Part shown: piece by piece, positions 46,811 through 55,298 of the stretch
How the letters are laid out: every line of letters begins with the position of its first letter
Numbering within the stretch: position 1 is the stretch's first letter
DNA from: Blastocatellia bacterium
Lineage (GTDB): Bacteria; Acidobacteriota; Blastocatellia; UBA7656; JADIYM01
Direction of reading: 5' to 3'
Assembly (NCBI GenBank): GCA_016705245.1
Contig: JADIYM010000004.1
Coordinates: 223,501-287,500, forward strand
DNA length: 64,000 nt
Notes under the pieces: generated by a model
Databases searched by the model: none
Seen by the model: only the letters and a program-made list of their open reading frames with translations
What the model was told of the DNA's origin: nothing
Position numbers and translations under genes: made by a program

Positions 46811-46834
46811 TACCTGACTTTTAAGTCAAGATTA
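46811..46834 (-). promoter_or_regulatory. IscR-type operator/promoter of the suf operon
   Basis: On the minus strand TGACT-TAAA-AGTCA (46828-46815) is flanked by AATCT and GGTAA. It resembles the IscR type 1 site (GACT-N5-AGTC with STAT-like flanks) but with a 4-bp centre. It contains TTGACT, a good -35, with TACGCT 18 bp downstream as a weak -10. Repressor binding would block RNA polymerase directly. Confidence 0.55.
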
Positions 46835-46984
46835 AAGTTGGCGAAGTCGGAAGTGGTTGATTCGATTGGGCGTGGGAGTTGAAATGAGCTACCACCGGCC
46901 GAGGATGAGATTAGTGCCGAGGATCGGTTGTGCGGCTCAATCGGCGTGGATCTCGCGGACAGGGCGGACTGACGCCGACGATCG
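46835..46984. other. Intergenic stretch without recognisable feature
   Basis: 150 bp upstream of the suf promoter. No convincing coding frame, hairpin or promoter was seen; it leads into the decayed repeat region. Confidence 0.4.
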
Positions 46985-47425
46985 TACCTAGGCGGTCACG
47001 ACCCCCACTTCGCGTCGTTCTTCGTCAGCGCAAGGGACTCACGCGTCGCTGCGCATCGGGTTCTGGGTCGACGATGCTCTGGTTTGACGGACCGTGGCGA
47101 CGCACCCCGTTTGACCCAGAACCCCGAGCGCAGCGAGGGGCCGACTGGCCATCCCAAGCCTCCGGAGTCTACCGTCGGCCCGTCGCTGCGCTCCGGGTTC
47201 TGGGTCGGCGATGGTCTGGTTTGACGGACCGTGGCGACGCACCCCGTTTGGTCTGGTCTGACGGACCGTGGCGACGCACCCCGTTTGACCCAGAACCCCG
47301 AGCGCAGCGAGGGGCCGACTGGCCATCCCAAGCCTCCGGAGTCTACCGTCGGCCCGATCCAACGACGACAAGGCACCGGTGCCGGCTCCGCAGGATCGAT
47401 TCGCTCCGGATAGCCGTACACCCGG
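46985..47425 (-). pseudogene. Decayed duplicate of the large pilus-linked protein's C-terminal tail, broken up by repeats
   Basis: Two remnants flank inserted repeats. At 47385-47421 the minus strand encodes YGYPERIDPAEPAPVP, matching WNGYPERIDPAAPAPVL of the intact gene at 48.2 kb. At 46996-47040 it encodes ESLALTKNDAKWGS, matching ESFTLTKKGAKWVV. The intact gene has about 40 residues between these motifs. Here the gap is about 300 bp of palindromic repeat units. This is a partial tail duplication used as a landing site for repeats; not expected to make protein. Confidence 0.65.
47043..47355. repeat. Palindromic repeat cluster (GACCCAGAACCC family), 2 full and 1 partial units
   Basis: A unit of about 103 bp starting with TGGTTTGACGGACCGTGGCG and ending with CTACCGTCGGCCC occurs at about 47079-47181 and 47253-47355. 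A 38-bp partial copy lies at 47213-47250. Inside and between units, GACCCAGAACCCCGAGCGC (47113, 47287) and its complement GCGCTCCGGGTTCTGGGTC (47188; variant 47051) form inverted pairs, a BIME-like layout. One more arm lies inside the prepilin gene at about 52935-52962. Confidence 0.8.
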
Positions 47426-47474
47426 TACGACCGGCAATGGCGGTAGATGTCATTCGGATCCGGAGCCTTGCGGA

Positions 47475-47822
47475 TCAGGCGGAATCAGCCGGAATCCGAT
47501 TCTCGAGCTGCAGGATTCTCCGCTCGTGGTCGATCGTTCGTTCGCTGAAGGTCACCGCGGTGGCGGCGATTCCCTCCGCAATTTCGAGCATACGGCCGAT
47601 TGCGTCGCGAGTCTCGATCTGGAGACTGTCGACGGCGTGGGCGAGCCTATCGATCGAGACCTGCTGCCGCTCGACAGTCGTCGACAGTGAATCTATGTGA
47701 TGACCCATCGTGTCGAGCCGATAGCCCGTCGTGTCGAGGCGGGCCGACAGCCTCGCATCGCTTTGGAGCAGGAACTCCATCGTCCGTTCCATGCGTTCCC
47801 AGCGCTTTTCACTCTCGTTCAC
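47475..47822 (-). CDS. Small coiled-coil protein
   Basis: 115 residues. GTG 47822 has GGAGGT 6-8 bp upstream. Almost the whole length is heptad-like helix (RWERMERTMEFLLQSDARLSARLD, TVERQQVSIDRLAHAVDSLQ, HERRILQLENRI), with no signal or TM segment. It is the last gene downstream of the pilus operon, 59 bp after the large secreted protein, and may be on its transcript. Role unknown. Confidence 0.7.
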   Translation of the reverse strand: MNESEKRWERMERTMEFLLQSDARLSARLDTTGYRLDTMGHHIDSLSTTVERQQVSIDRLAHAVDSLQIETRDAIGRMLEIAEGIAATAVTFSERTIDHERRILQLENRIPADSA

Positions 47823-47881
47823 GAACCACCTCCAACAATGGCAATCCTACACCCGGTGGCGCCCGCGCCAGACCATATTCC

Positions 47882-50800
47882 TCAAGGCAAGGTCTCAGAG
47901 TCGCTCGCTTCGCCGTCTGGATTGACGGCGAGGATTGTGCGACTTGCGCCGTCCGAGAACAGCTCACGGATCGACCGGCCTGACGGCGCCGAGCGCGCGT
48001 TGGTGGTGACGACCCACTTCGCGCCCTTCTTCGTGAGCGTGAACGACTCCGATCCATCGACGACAAGCACCGCCCCCGTCTGTATGTTAGATCCCGTCGC
48101 CTTGAGCACGATCTTCTTCCCCGCCTTGAGTTGCGGCGAGACGAGCACCGGTGCCGGCGCAGCCGGATCGATCCGCTCCGGGTATCCGTTCCAACGGTAG
48201 AACGCGTGATGGATGTCGATCGGGTTCGCGGCCGAGAACTGCTCGGCAAGCACCCGTTCGCCCATAGTTCCGGCCGGCTGTCCGCCCCAACTGTGCGCGC
48301 TTACGTCGACCGCCTCGTCGACCGGGTGCGCGCCCGGTCCGGCATATCCCGTGACGATGTTCATATCGCCGAGCTCCGCCAGGCTTCCGACGTCGGTCCG
48401 AAACGTTCCGTCCGAGAAGAGCAGCAATCGCATCGAGACGTAGCGATCCGCCGACCAGCCCTCGCGGCGAAGGTGCCGCCACTCGATCGCGAATGCGTGG
48501 ACCGACTCACCGGTCCGAAACGACTTCGTCATCGGCACGTAGCCGGCGTAGAGGCGAAGTGAGGAGGTGTCCCACTCGTCGGACCACCCGCATGCGATGG
48601 CAGAATGCGCGGCGGCGAGCGCCGCCCGTGACGCGGGTCCCGTAATCGGAGCGCCAAACGAGACCACCCCGTCCGGACGCACCGCGACCGATTCGAAGTC
48701 CTTCGAGCCGAAGCGGAAGCGGAAGGCCACTCCGCCGGGATACTCACCGAAGTCGCGGAAGGTGAGCGCTGCGCTGCCCGAAGTGACCGGAATCTCGGTG
48801 AGCTCGGGGATGGCGTGGCCGCCGAAGTAGATCTGGATTTCCCCGAAGTCGCACTGCGAGACGACGCTTGCTGTCTCGACGATCGGATCGGTACGGAGGT
48901 TGTCGGACTGCCCGTCGAAGTTCGGGTCGGTCCAGACGGCCGAGCCCGCGATGTCGAAGCCGTTCGGGCAGAAGCCGTCGCCTCGAACCTGCACGTCGGC
49001 GACCTGTCCATCGCGGCCCATGAACGGCTGGCGAGAGGACCACGCGAAGACTCCCTGATCCGGTAGCGTTACCACGGTGCGTTCACTGCCCGGAATCAGT
49101 CGACGGTACGAGTCAAAGTCAAAGAAGAACGGAAACGACGTCGCAAGCATCAACCGATCGGTGCCGTAGTCGATGTCCCCGGCGCCGTATGCGTTCGCAA
49201 GGTCGGGGGAGAGGTTCCCGATCACAGACCCCTGGTCGAGTGTATCGGGAACGAAGTCGCCGTTCGTGTCCGTGACACGCAGGAGCGCCTCCGAACGATC
49301 CGAGTGGTAGGGACCCGAAGGAGCGTCGAACTCGATCTTGCGGGCGATCGCGTTGCCGCGGTCGTCCATCGTGATGACCTCGTAGCCGTTCATCTGGTCG
49401 TTGACTTCGCTCCACCGCGCGACGTTAGGACCGGCGTTCGCATCGAGAAAGAGGACGGCGAACTTCGTCGTGAGCGTGAAGCCGCTCGGAGAAGCCTCGC
49501 GCGCCGTCACGAGAATCGCGTCCTCGCCCGCGGTCGTCTTCCGGATGGCCGCAATCCCGGTCCACGAGCGGATGAAGAACCGCAAACCCGGCGAACCGGT
49601 TGCTTCGTTGTCGAGGTCTGACGGAAGGAGGTACTCACGGCGGAAGACAAGCTCGCCATTGACGCGGTCGAATCGAACGATCGAGTGCGTAATGACGTCG
49701 AGCTGTGGGCCCGATGCAATCGACCGGTACAGGTACCAGATGTCCGGGTTCGACGGAGACGGAGACGGCGCACCGAAGTATTCGCCAAACGGATTCCCGA
49801 ACGTGCCGGGATTGAGTTCAAGGTCGCTGACGTCCGCCTGCCGGTCACCATCCACGTCGAGCACCGGCCCCCAGTTGAAGCCATCGGTCGGACTATCCGG
49901 CCCATACGGGTCGAACAGACTCGTCCACACGCCGGCACTCGTCGGAAACCTCGCCCCCTCGTAGGCCTCGAGCGTCCGGAATCCCTGCGCGCCAGCGGTC
50001 ACGGCCAAGACGGCGACCACGAGCATCGCCGCCGCAACGAGGAACCCGCTTCCAGCCTTGCCCCGTCTACTTGCCACTCTTTCCCTCACGTTGTCGGGAA
50101 TGAACTTGGTGTCACCCGGCACATAGAGGATAGCAAACCTAAGGACTCGGGGCGTTGGGTCGGGCGGATCGACAATGAAGCCACCTGCCGCCGTTCGGTA
50201 CGTGATCGCCGTGTAGGAATTCTCGACCGATGCAGTCTGCGCGCCATAGGCAAGACGCACGTCGTGGACAGTTGAGACTCCTTCGAGCAGCGGGATGTCC
50301 GTCATTGGCGTTGGAGAAAGCGTGGCCGCCAGGAAGACCCCCAGTCTCTGCAGGTCCGCCGTATACGCAGGGACCGTGATCACGAACGTCCCCTGGTAGG
50401 GACGACCTGACAGCAGTGCGTTGCCGGTAACCGTGGGGTCTTCAGCACCTGGGTTATTGACGCCTTCCCAGACCCGACCCATGGCGTCGGAGTTCGGTCC
50501 GGTAGGCTCACCAGTCACTTCGCGCTGGGTCGCACCAAAGCGAAGCTCCGCTGTCCGCGCAACCCATTCCCGGTTCGCCTTGTAGTCTAGCGGCATCGTC
50601 CACGTCGATCCGTCCGCTAGCTCCAGGCTCGGCAGGAGTTCGACGTTGACGAACCGCGCAGGGTCCGACGCCTGCTCGGCGATCGACGGCGCCTGAACCG
50701 CGACCACTCCCCACACCGGTGTTCCTTGCCTGCGCGTCGTCTGACCAAGCCCGTTTGGAAACGAAATCGTGTCCGTTGTCCGGTCATAACTCGTGGTCTG

Positions 50801-51169
50801 GAACCGCCAGTTGTCGGTCGCAAGCACCATCGTATTCTCGTCCGCGGGTTTAGCGCCCGCAATCCCCCGGACGTACCAGTAATAGAGGGTGTTGCCATGA
50901 CTTGCCGTCACCTGGAACGGGCCGTAGACGCGTTCCGGCGGCCCCTGCCACGTCCCCGTCGCATTCTGCATCGTGCCGTTCGACCAGCGGATCGTCCCGC
51001 TCCTCACCCCGTAATGCATCACCGCGCCCCGCGCCGTCGCTTGACCCGCCGCTCCCACTGACCGCACCGCCCGCAGCCCGTCGCCGGGCGCCGAGATCAG
51101 AAGCACCGTCGCCGCCGCAAGCACCACGACGAGAACCGTCCGCACCGTGTTCAATCCGTTGCTCTTCAC
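47882..51169 (-). CDS. Large two-module secreted protein in the pilus operon (possible fusion of two genes)
   Basis: 1095 residues from GTG 51169 (GGAGGG 5 bp upstream). Module 1 (1-364) has a signal peptide (VLVVVLAAATVLLISAPG) and a beta-rich domain (TWQGPPERVYGPFQV, YYWYVRG). At residue 365 a second signal-like segment appears (SRRGKAGSGFLVAAAMLVVAVLAVTAGAQG) behind GAGGGAAAGA and GTG 50077. Module 2 (365-1095) has DVDGDRQADVSDLELNPG (dockerin-like Ca loop), many Trp/Tyr/Gly strands and an IPT-like tail (GKKIVLKATG, LVVDGSESF, AVNPDGEASDS). Both other frames stop within 25 nt of 50077, so two separate genes joined by an indel are likely. Probably exported or pilus-associated. Confidence 0.7.
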   Translation of the reverse strand: MKSNGLNTVRTVLVVVLAAATVLLISAPGDGLRAVRSVGAAGQATARGAVMHYGVRSGTIRWSNGTMQNATGTWQGPPERVYGPFQVTASHGNTLYYWYVRGIAGAKPADENTMVLATDNWRFQTTSYDRTTDTISFPNGLGQTTRRQGTPVWGVVAVQAPSIAEQASDPARFVNVELLPSLELADGSTWTMPLDYKANREWVARTAELRFGATQREVTGEPTGPNSDAMGRVWEGVNNPGAEDPTVTGNALLSGRPYQGTFVITVPAYTADLQRLGVFLAATLSPTPMTDIPLLEGVSTVHDVRLAYGAQTASVENSYTAITYRTAAGGFIVDPPDPTPRVLRFAILYVPGDTKFIPDNVRERVASRRGKAGSGFLVAAAMLVVAVLAVTAGAQGFRTLEAYEGARFPTSAGVWTSLFDPYGPDSPTDGFNWGPVLDVDGDRQADVSDLELNPGTFGNPFGEYFGAPSPSPSNPDIWYLYRSIASGPQLDVITHSIVRFDRVNGELVFRREYLLPSDLDNEATGSPGLRFFIRSWTGIAAIRKTTAGEDAILVTAREASPSGFTLTTKFAVLFLDANAGPNVARWSEVNDQMNGYEVITMDDRGNAIARKIEFDAPSGPYHSDRSEALLRVTDTNGDFVPDTLDQGSVIGNLSPDLANAYGAGDIDYGTDRLMLATSFPFFFDFDSYRRLIPGSERTVVTLPDQGVFAWSSRQPFMGRDGQVADVQVRGDGFCPNGFDIAGSAVWTDPNFDGQSDNLRTDPIVETASVVSQCDFGEIQIYFGGHAIPELTEIPVTSGSAALTFRDFGEYPGGVAFRFRFGSKDFESVAVRPDGVVSFGAPITGPASRAALAAAHSAIACGWSDEWDTSSLRLYAGYVPMTKSFRTGESVHAFAIEWRHLRREGWSADRYVSMRLLLFSDGTFRTDVGSLAELGDMNIVTGYAGPGAHPVDEAVDVSAHSWGGQPAGTMGERVLAEQFSAANPIDIHHAFYRWNGYPERIDPAAPAPVLVSPQLKAGKKIVLKATGSNIQTGAVLVVDGSESFTLTKKGAKWVVTTNARSAPSGRSIRELFSDGASRTILAVNPDGEASDSETLP

Positions 51170-51187
51170 GTTCCCTCCTTCGTGGCC

Positions 51188-51751
51188 CTACGGCTCAGGT
51201 CCGATCTCGATCTCGACGAGCACGTCCGACTCGTGCTCGTAGGTCGCTACCGCGTCGCCCCACGAGTGTCCGGTCGACTGCATCCGCACCCGGAACCGGT
51301 ACTCCTCTAGCCTCGTCGGCCCCGAGTCGGCCGAAGGTCCCCGAACCGTCCGGATCGTCGGCGCTCCGGCAAGCGTCACCGTCGCCGTCACGTTGGCGAC
51401 GTCCTGTGACGTCGCACCCGTGCCGTGCATCGCGAACTGCCGCTCGTAGCTCGGGAACACGATCGACGCCAGATTCGCATTGCCAAACTCGGCTCCCGCC
51501 GCCGTCGCCTGCTCGATGAGCTCGCGGATCGTTGCCGCGAGCTCCGGCTGCAGGAACTCGTCCATCTCGATCGTGCCGTTCCTTGCGTTGAGCTTCGCCC
51601 GGTCAAGCGCGTATCGGTCCGTTTCGGTCACGACCGCCGCCGTCGACGAGGCGTAGAGCGCCCCCGTCATCCCGACGACGAGAATCAGAAGGCCGAGCAT
51701 CAGAAGCACCGATGCATCGCCACGCTCGCTTCGGTATGTGCGCGCCATCAC
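51188..51751 (-). CDS. Minor pilus-assembly protein (PilX/GspK-like)
   Basis: 187 residues. An N-terminal prepilin-like segment (SERG-DASVLLMLGLLILVVGMTGALY) lacks Glu at +5, as in GspK/PilX-type tip pilins. The rest is a periplasmic beta-rich domain (TIEMDEFLQPELAATIRELI, VANVTATVTLAGAP, YRFRVRMQSTGHSWGDAVATYEHE, in pieces). ATGA overlap with the upstream prepilin gene; the large secreted protein starts 18 bp later. Assignment rests on position and N-terminus only. Confidence 0.65.
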   Translation of the reverse strand: MMARTYRSERGDASVLLMLGLLILVVGMTGALYASSTAAVVTETDRYALDRAKLNARNGTIEMDEFLQPELAATIRELIEQATAAGAEFGNANLASIVFPSYERQFAMHGTGATSQDVANVTATVTLAGAPTIRTVRGPSADSGPTRLEEYRFRVRMQSTGHSWGDAVATYEHESDVLVEIEIGPEP

Positions 51752-53224
51752 TCCTCACCTCCCGGAAGCTCCTCATCGCCGTCGGTGAGCCCGCCGCCGT
51801 CGACACCCGGTGACGGAAACGTCACCGTCTCGCTGATCGTCCCGTAGGTGAAGCCGAGCTTCGAGTTCGTCATCGCCGAGGCGAGAAACTCGACCGTCGC
51901 CGAAAGTGGCTCGACGTTCGCCTCGCCGTTTTCGCCCGCGATCGGCATCGCGACCGACAGCCCGCTCGTCACCACTTGAGCCGTCCCACCCGTGCCGACC
52001 GTCATCGCCCGCACTTCGGCCCGAAGCGCCGCTGCCGCTTCGCGAACGAGCACCTGGCGGGTATTGGCTGCCGGCACGCCGGGCCAGCTGCTGCGGGTCC
52101 GTGACCACTCCTCCGATCACCTTCAGCAGGCTAGTACCCGACCGGTCGCCAGCCGTGTAGAAGACGACCACCCCGCCCGCGCGATCGAGCACCGCGACCG
52201 ATGCGTCCTGGTCGATCACGACGCCGGCGGCGCTCGCCGCCGCGTTGCGAAGCCCCCACCGGAACGTGCTCGACGACGGCTCGACGGATGCCTGGAAGTA
52301 CTGAAGGATCGGCTGCCCCGCGGTGTCGAGCGGACTTGGCCACAGGACCGGCGACGGCGTCTCACGAAGCTCGGCGATCGCCGTCCGGGTCGCGCCCGTG
52401 GCAGTGTTTCCCGTGACCACGAGAACGTCGCCCGCCACGAGACCCTCGACGGCCGCGCGAGTCGCCTGGTCGCTTGCGACGAGCCGGATCGTATTGCCGG
52501 TCGTCTCGAACGCTGCCCCGAGCGAAAGGCGCGGCATCGAAGGTTCGGTTCGAAGCATCACGAGCGCGTCGCCCGTCTGGTCCGAGTAGATCTTCACGGT
52601 GTCGGGAACGACCGCGGCGGGACCGACGATCGCGACACTCGCGCCGCCATCACCCCCCGCAAACACGACGCCGTCACCGTAGGAGTAGACAGGCGCAAGC
52701 CTGCCGCCGGTTCCCGGTGTCGCGCAGCGGTAGTACCACGTCGACGGATCCGAGGTGGATGCACCCGACCACCACTCGACCGACGACCAGGTGGAGTTGT
52801 CGCGCGGGTCGAAGCCCGGAGGCCAGGTTCCGGGATTCGAGAGGACCATTGGTCCGCAGTACCCGGCGGGCGGAGTTGTCGGGGAAGGGGCCGCGGCCGT
52901 TGTGGAACGAATGGTTGGAGATGCTACGGACGGCCCGTCGATTCGCTCCGGGTTCTGGGTCAATCGGGGCACGTGTCGAGCGGCGGCAATAGTCGCCGTG
53001 AGGTCGAAATAAGCCAGGTCGGCCGCGGCCGACTCGCACAATGCAAGCTCGCCAGCGGCCGTCGCCCGCGTCCACACGCGGTCCGCGGCCGGCTGGGCCT
53101 CGCGGCGAGCACGCTCGGTCGAACCCATCAGCATCACCGCGGCCGTGCCAACGACGACCAGCGCGGCGAGCGCGATGAGTTGTTCGAGAAGTGCTGCGCC
53201 TCGATCCAAACGACGTCCGGTCAT
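51748..53224 (-). CDS. Large prepilin-like protein (PilW/GspJ position), frame disrupted near 52080
   Basis: ATG 53224 has GGAGGT 6 bp upstream and overlaps the gspH-like stop. The N-terminus DRG-AALLEQLIALAALVVVG is a type IV prepilin signal with Glu at +5. A long extracellular part follows (TWYYRCATPGTGG, PDTVKIYSDQTGDALVMLR). At 52079-52085 one surplus base shifts the frame. The real C-terminus is VPAANTRQVLVREAAAALRAEVRAM ... LPGGEE, ending at 51748. Corrected length is about 491 residues. A repeat arm inserted in frame adds RLTQNPERIDGPS around residue 90. Confidence 0.75.
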
Positions 53225-53702
53225 TTCGCCACCTCCCAAGATCCTTCAACGAGCCGGTACTCCGTGACCGTCGCGCTCAGGCCGAGCACCACAGCGAATG
53301 ACGTCTGAGGTCCGCGTCGTCCGAGATCACCACGGCCACCGCGCGGTTCGTTCCGTTCGTGAACGGGTAGCCCGTGCCGCCCTGCAGATCGACCGAGCCT
53401 TGAATCAACGCCGATTCGGGAAGCGGCGCGGGCGCATCTGTCCTGAGCCTCACCGTCGACGACACCGGGATCGTCCAGAGGTCGAGTCCCTGCGTTGTGC
53501 CACTCTTCGCCGCCGCCGACGTCGCCCGGCGAATCGTCGAGGCAACCACGGCCCGCGATTCCTGCATTCCCGAGGCACGCGTCGCCGTCGTAAGCATCCT
53601 CGCGCTCATCGCCGCCGCGATGGCCACGATCGCCAAGACGATTAGCAATTCCACAACCGTCAGACCGCGCTCTCGCCCGATTCGTTCTACTTCGCCGGTC
53701 AT
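53221..53702 (-). CDS. GspH/FimT-like pseudopilin, frame disrupted near 53310
   Basis: The N-terminus RERG-LTVVELLIVLAIVAIAAAMSARML is a textbook prepilin site (Gly-1, Glu+5) and hydrophobic helix. A GspH-type beta domain follows (QESRAVVASTIRRATSAA). The first frame ends at 53277 (HSLWCSA). One missing base at about 53307-53314 restores PQTSFAVVLGLSATVTEYRLVEGSWEVAK (in pieces) and the stop at 53221, overlapping the next ATG. It starts by ATGA overlap with the pilV-like gene. Component of a pilus or pseudopilus. Confidence 0.78.
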
Positions 53703-54163
53703 CGCACACGCTCGCTGTAGGTCACTGACGCCGCCAGGCGTCCGGCGAGCGGGAGTCCCGTTCCGTCAACCGCCGTCGCAACTACCTCGAAGATCGGCCG
53801 GCCTCCGGCGTCCCGCCCGCGTCGCCATTGCCGCAAAACCAGGCTCGCTCCACTCGGCTGTTCGGATCCCACGGCCACGATCGAACCCGTTGCCGGATCG
53901 AAATACACGGTGTCGCTCCATCCCGGTTCGGCCGCCGACGGAGGTACGCTGCCGCCGTCGACCGTTGGCACGACATCGTGGAGTCTCGCCAGCGCCGCAG
54001 CCCGGCACGAGTGGTCGCCGCGCGCCTTCCGCGATGCGAGCGCGCCGACACCGGCGAGCATTGCGTGCCCGACCAGCGCCATCGAGACGATCGCAATGCC
54101 GATCATCACCGCCACAAGGGTGTAGCCGGCTTCACGCTTTCGATGCTGTCGATTCGTTTGCAT
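53699..54163 (-). CDS. PilV/GspI-like minor pseudopilin
   Basis: 154 residues. Prepilin signal KREAG-YTLVAVMIGIAIVSMALVG; the +5 residue is Ala, not the usual Glu. The globular part includes CRAAALARLHDVVPTVDGG, WSDTVYFDPATGSIV and a C-terminal strand pair. It lies between pilC and the gspH-like gene with ATGA coupling to the latter. No strong ribosome site before ATG 54163; coupling to pilC 7 bp upstream is likely. Confidence 0.72.
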   Translation of the reverse strand: MQTNRQHRKREAGYTLVAVMIGIAIVSMALVGHAMLAGVGALASRKARGDHSCRAAALARLHDVVPTVDGGSVPPSAAEPGWSDTVYFDPATGSIVAVGSEQPSGASLVLRQWRRGRDAGGRPIFEVVATAVDGTGLPLAGRLAASVTYSERVR

Positions 54164-54169
54164 CGTCGT

Positions 54170-55249
54170 TCACTTGTGAAGCTGGTCGATCAGGTCGAAC
54201 ACCGGCAGATAGACGGCGAGCAGCACGTTCAGCACGAAGCCGCCCATCACGAGCAGCAGCGCGTATCGCAGAACGGTCACGAGCCGTTCCTTGCCGTATC
54301 GCACTCGCGTCTCGAAGGTCTCTGCCACCTTGAACAGCAGTTCGTCGAGTTGCCCGCTCTCCTCACCCGACCGGGTCATGTGCACCGCAATCTCGGGGAT
54401 CAGCTGCGTCTCGTGCATCGACTCCCAGACGAGTCGCCCTTCGTACACCCCGCGGCCGACGTCCTCGAAGGCCTCCGACACCCGCATGTTGCCCGCGGCG
54501 TGCGCCGCGAGCTCGATGCCAAGCGGGATCTCGCCGACCGAGCGGTACACGATTGCGAGCGTCCGGCACGCCCGGGCGACGCCGTCGAGCAACGCCAGGT
54601 CACCTAGCAGTGGCGTCTTGAGTAGCAGACAGTGCGCGCGGTACCGCAGCCTCTTCGATTTCGTCACCGCGACCGACAGCGCGATCGCGCCGCAGATGAC
54701 TACGAGAATGCTGATGATGCCGAACGGTGAGACCAGGAAGTCCGAGAGCCCGATGAGCATCCTCGTCGGCAACGGCAGTTGCCCCGCGTCGGTCAGCGCG
54801 GCGTAGAGCTCCTTGAACTGCGGCACGGTGATCGTAAGGAGGATGTAGCACACGCACAGTCCAACGACGACGATGAGCGCCGGCTCTATGAGCGCGGAGA
54901 GCAGCGACGCTCGATTCCGGTGCCGCGCCTCGCAGTCGTCGGCGATGTCGGCGAGGTTCCGCTCGAGTGTTCCGGTCGTTTCTCCGGTCGCGATCATCTC
55001 GACGCAGAGCCTCCCGAAAAGCCGCTCGTGTTTCCGGAATGCGTAGGCGAGCGTGCGACCGTCCTCGATGTCGGCAACGATCATCGAGAGTCCGTCGGCG
55101 AGCGCCGGCGCCTGCCGTCCGAGCGAATCGGCGAGCATCGAAAGCGTCTGGTTGATCGGAATGCCGGCGGAAATCAACGCTCGGAACTGCGTCGCGAACA
55201 TGGCGACGTCTAGGAGCGATGCCTTTCGAGCTCTCAATCGAGTGTTCAT
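54170..55249 (-). CDS. PilC/GspF inner-membrane platform protein
   Basis: 359 residues with two T2SSF domains. The first (about 10-130) is FATQFRALISAGIPINQTLSMLADS and MIATGETTGTLERNLADIADD. The second (about 215-340) is ACRTLAIVYRSVGEIPLGIEL, RSGEESGQLDELLFKVAETFE. Three TM regions lie near 115-145, 185-207 and 325-352. It anchors the PilB motor to the pilus base. GAGGA precedes ATG 55249. Confidence 0.92.
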   Translation of the reverse strand: MNTRLRARKASLLDVAMFATQFRALISAGIPINQTLSMLADSLGRQAPALADGLSMIVADIEDGRTLAYAFRKHERLFGRLCVEMIATGETTGTLERNLADIADDCEARHRNRASLLSALIEPALIVVVGLCVCYILLTITVPQFKELYAALTDAGQLPLPTRMLIGLSDFLVSPFGIISILVVICGAIALSVAVTKSKRLRYRAHCLLLKTPLLGDLALLDGVARACRTLAIVYRSVGEIPLGIELAAHAAGNMRVSEAFEDVGRGVYEGRLVWESMHETQLIPEIAVHMTRSGEESGQLDELLFKVAETFETRVRYGKERLVTVLRYALLLVMGGFVLNVLLAVYLPVFDLIDQLHK

Positions 55250-55298
55250 TGTTGTCCTCGGTCAGCAGCGAGCCGGATCGCTCGCTTTCTTCACAGCT

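Noticed and set aside
46930..47700. Plus-strand open frame across the repeat cluster
   Set aside because: Its translation repeats the palindromic units and then overlaps the coiled-coil gene; it is a by-product of repeats.
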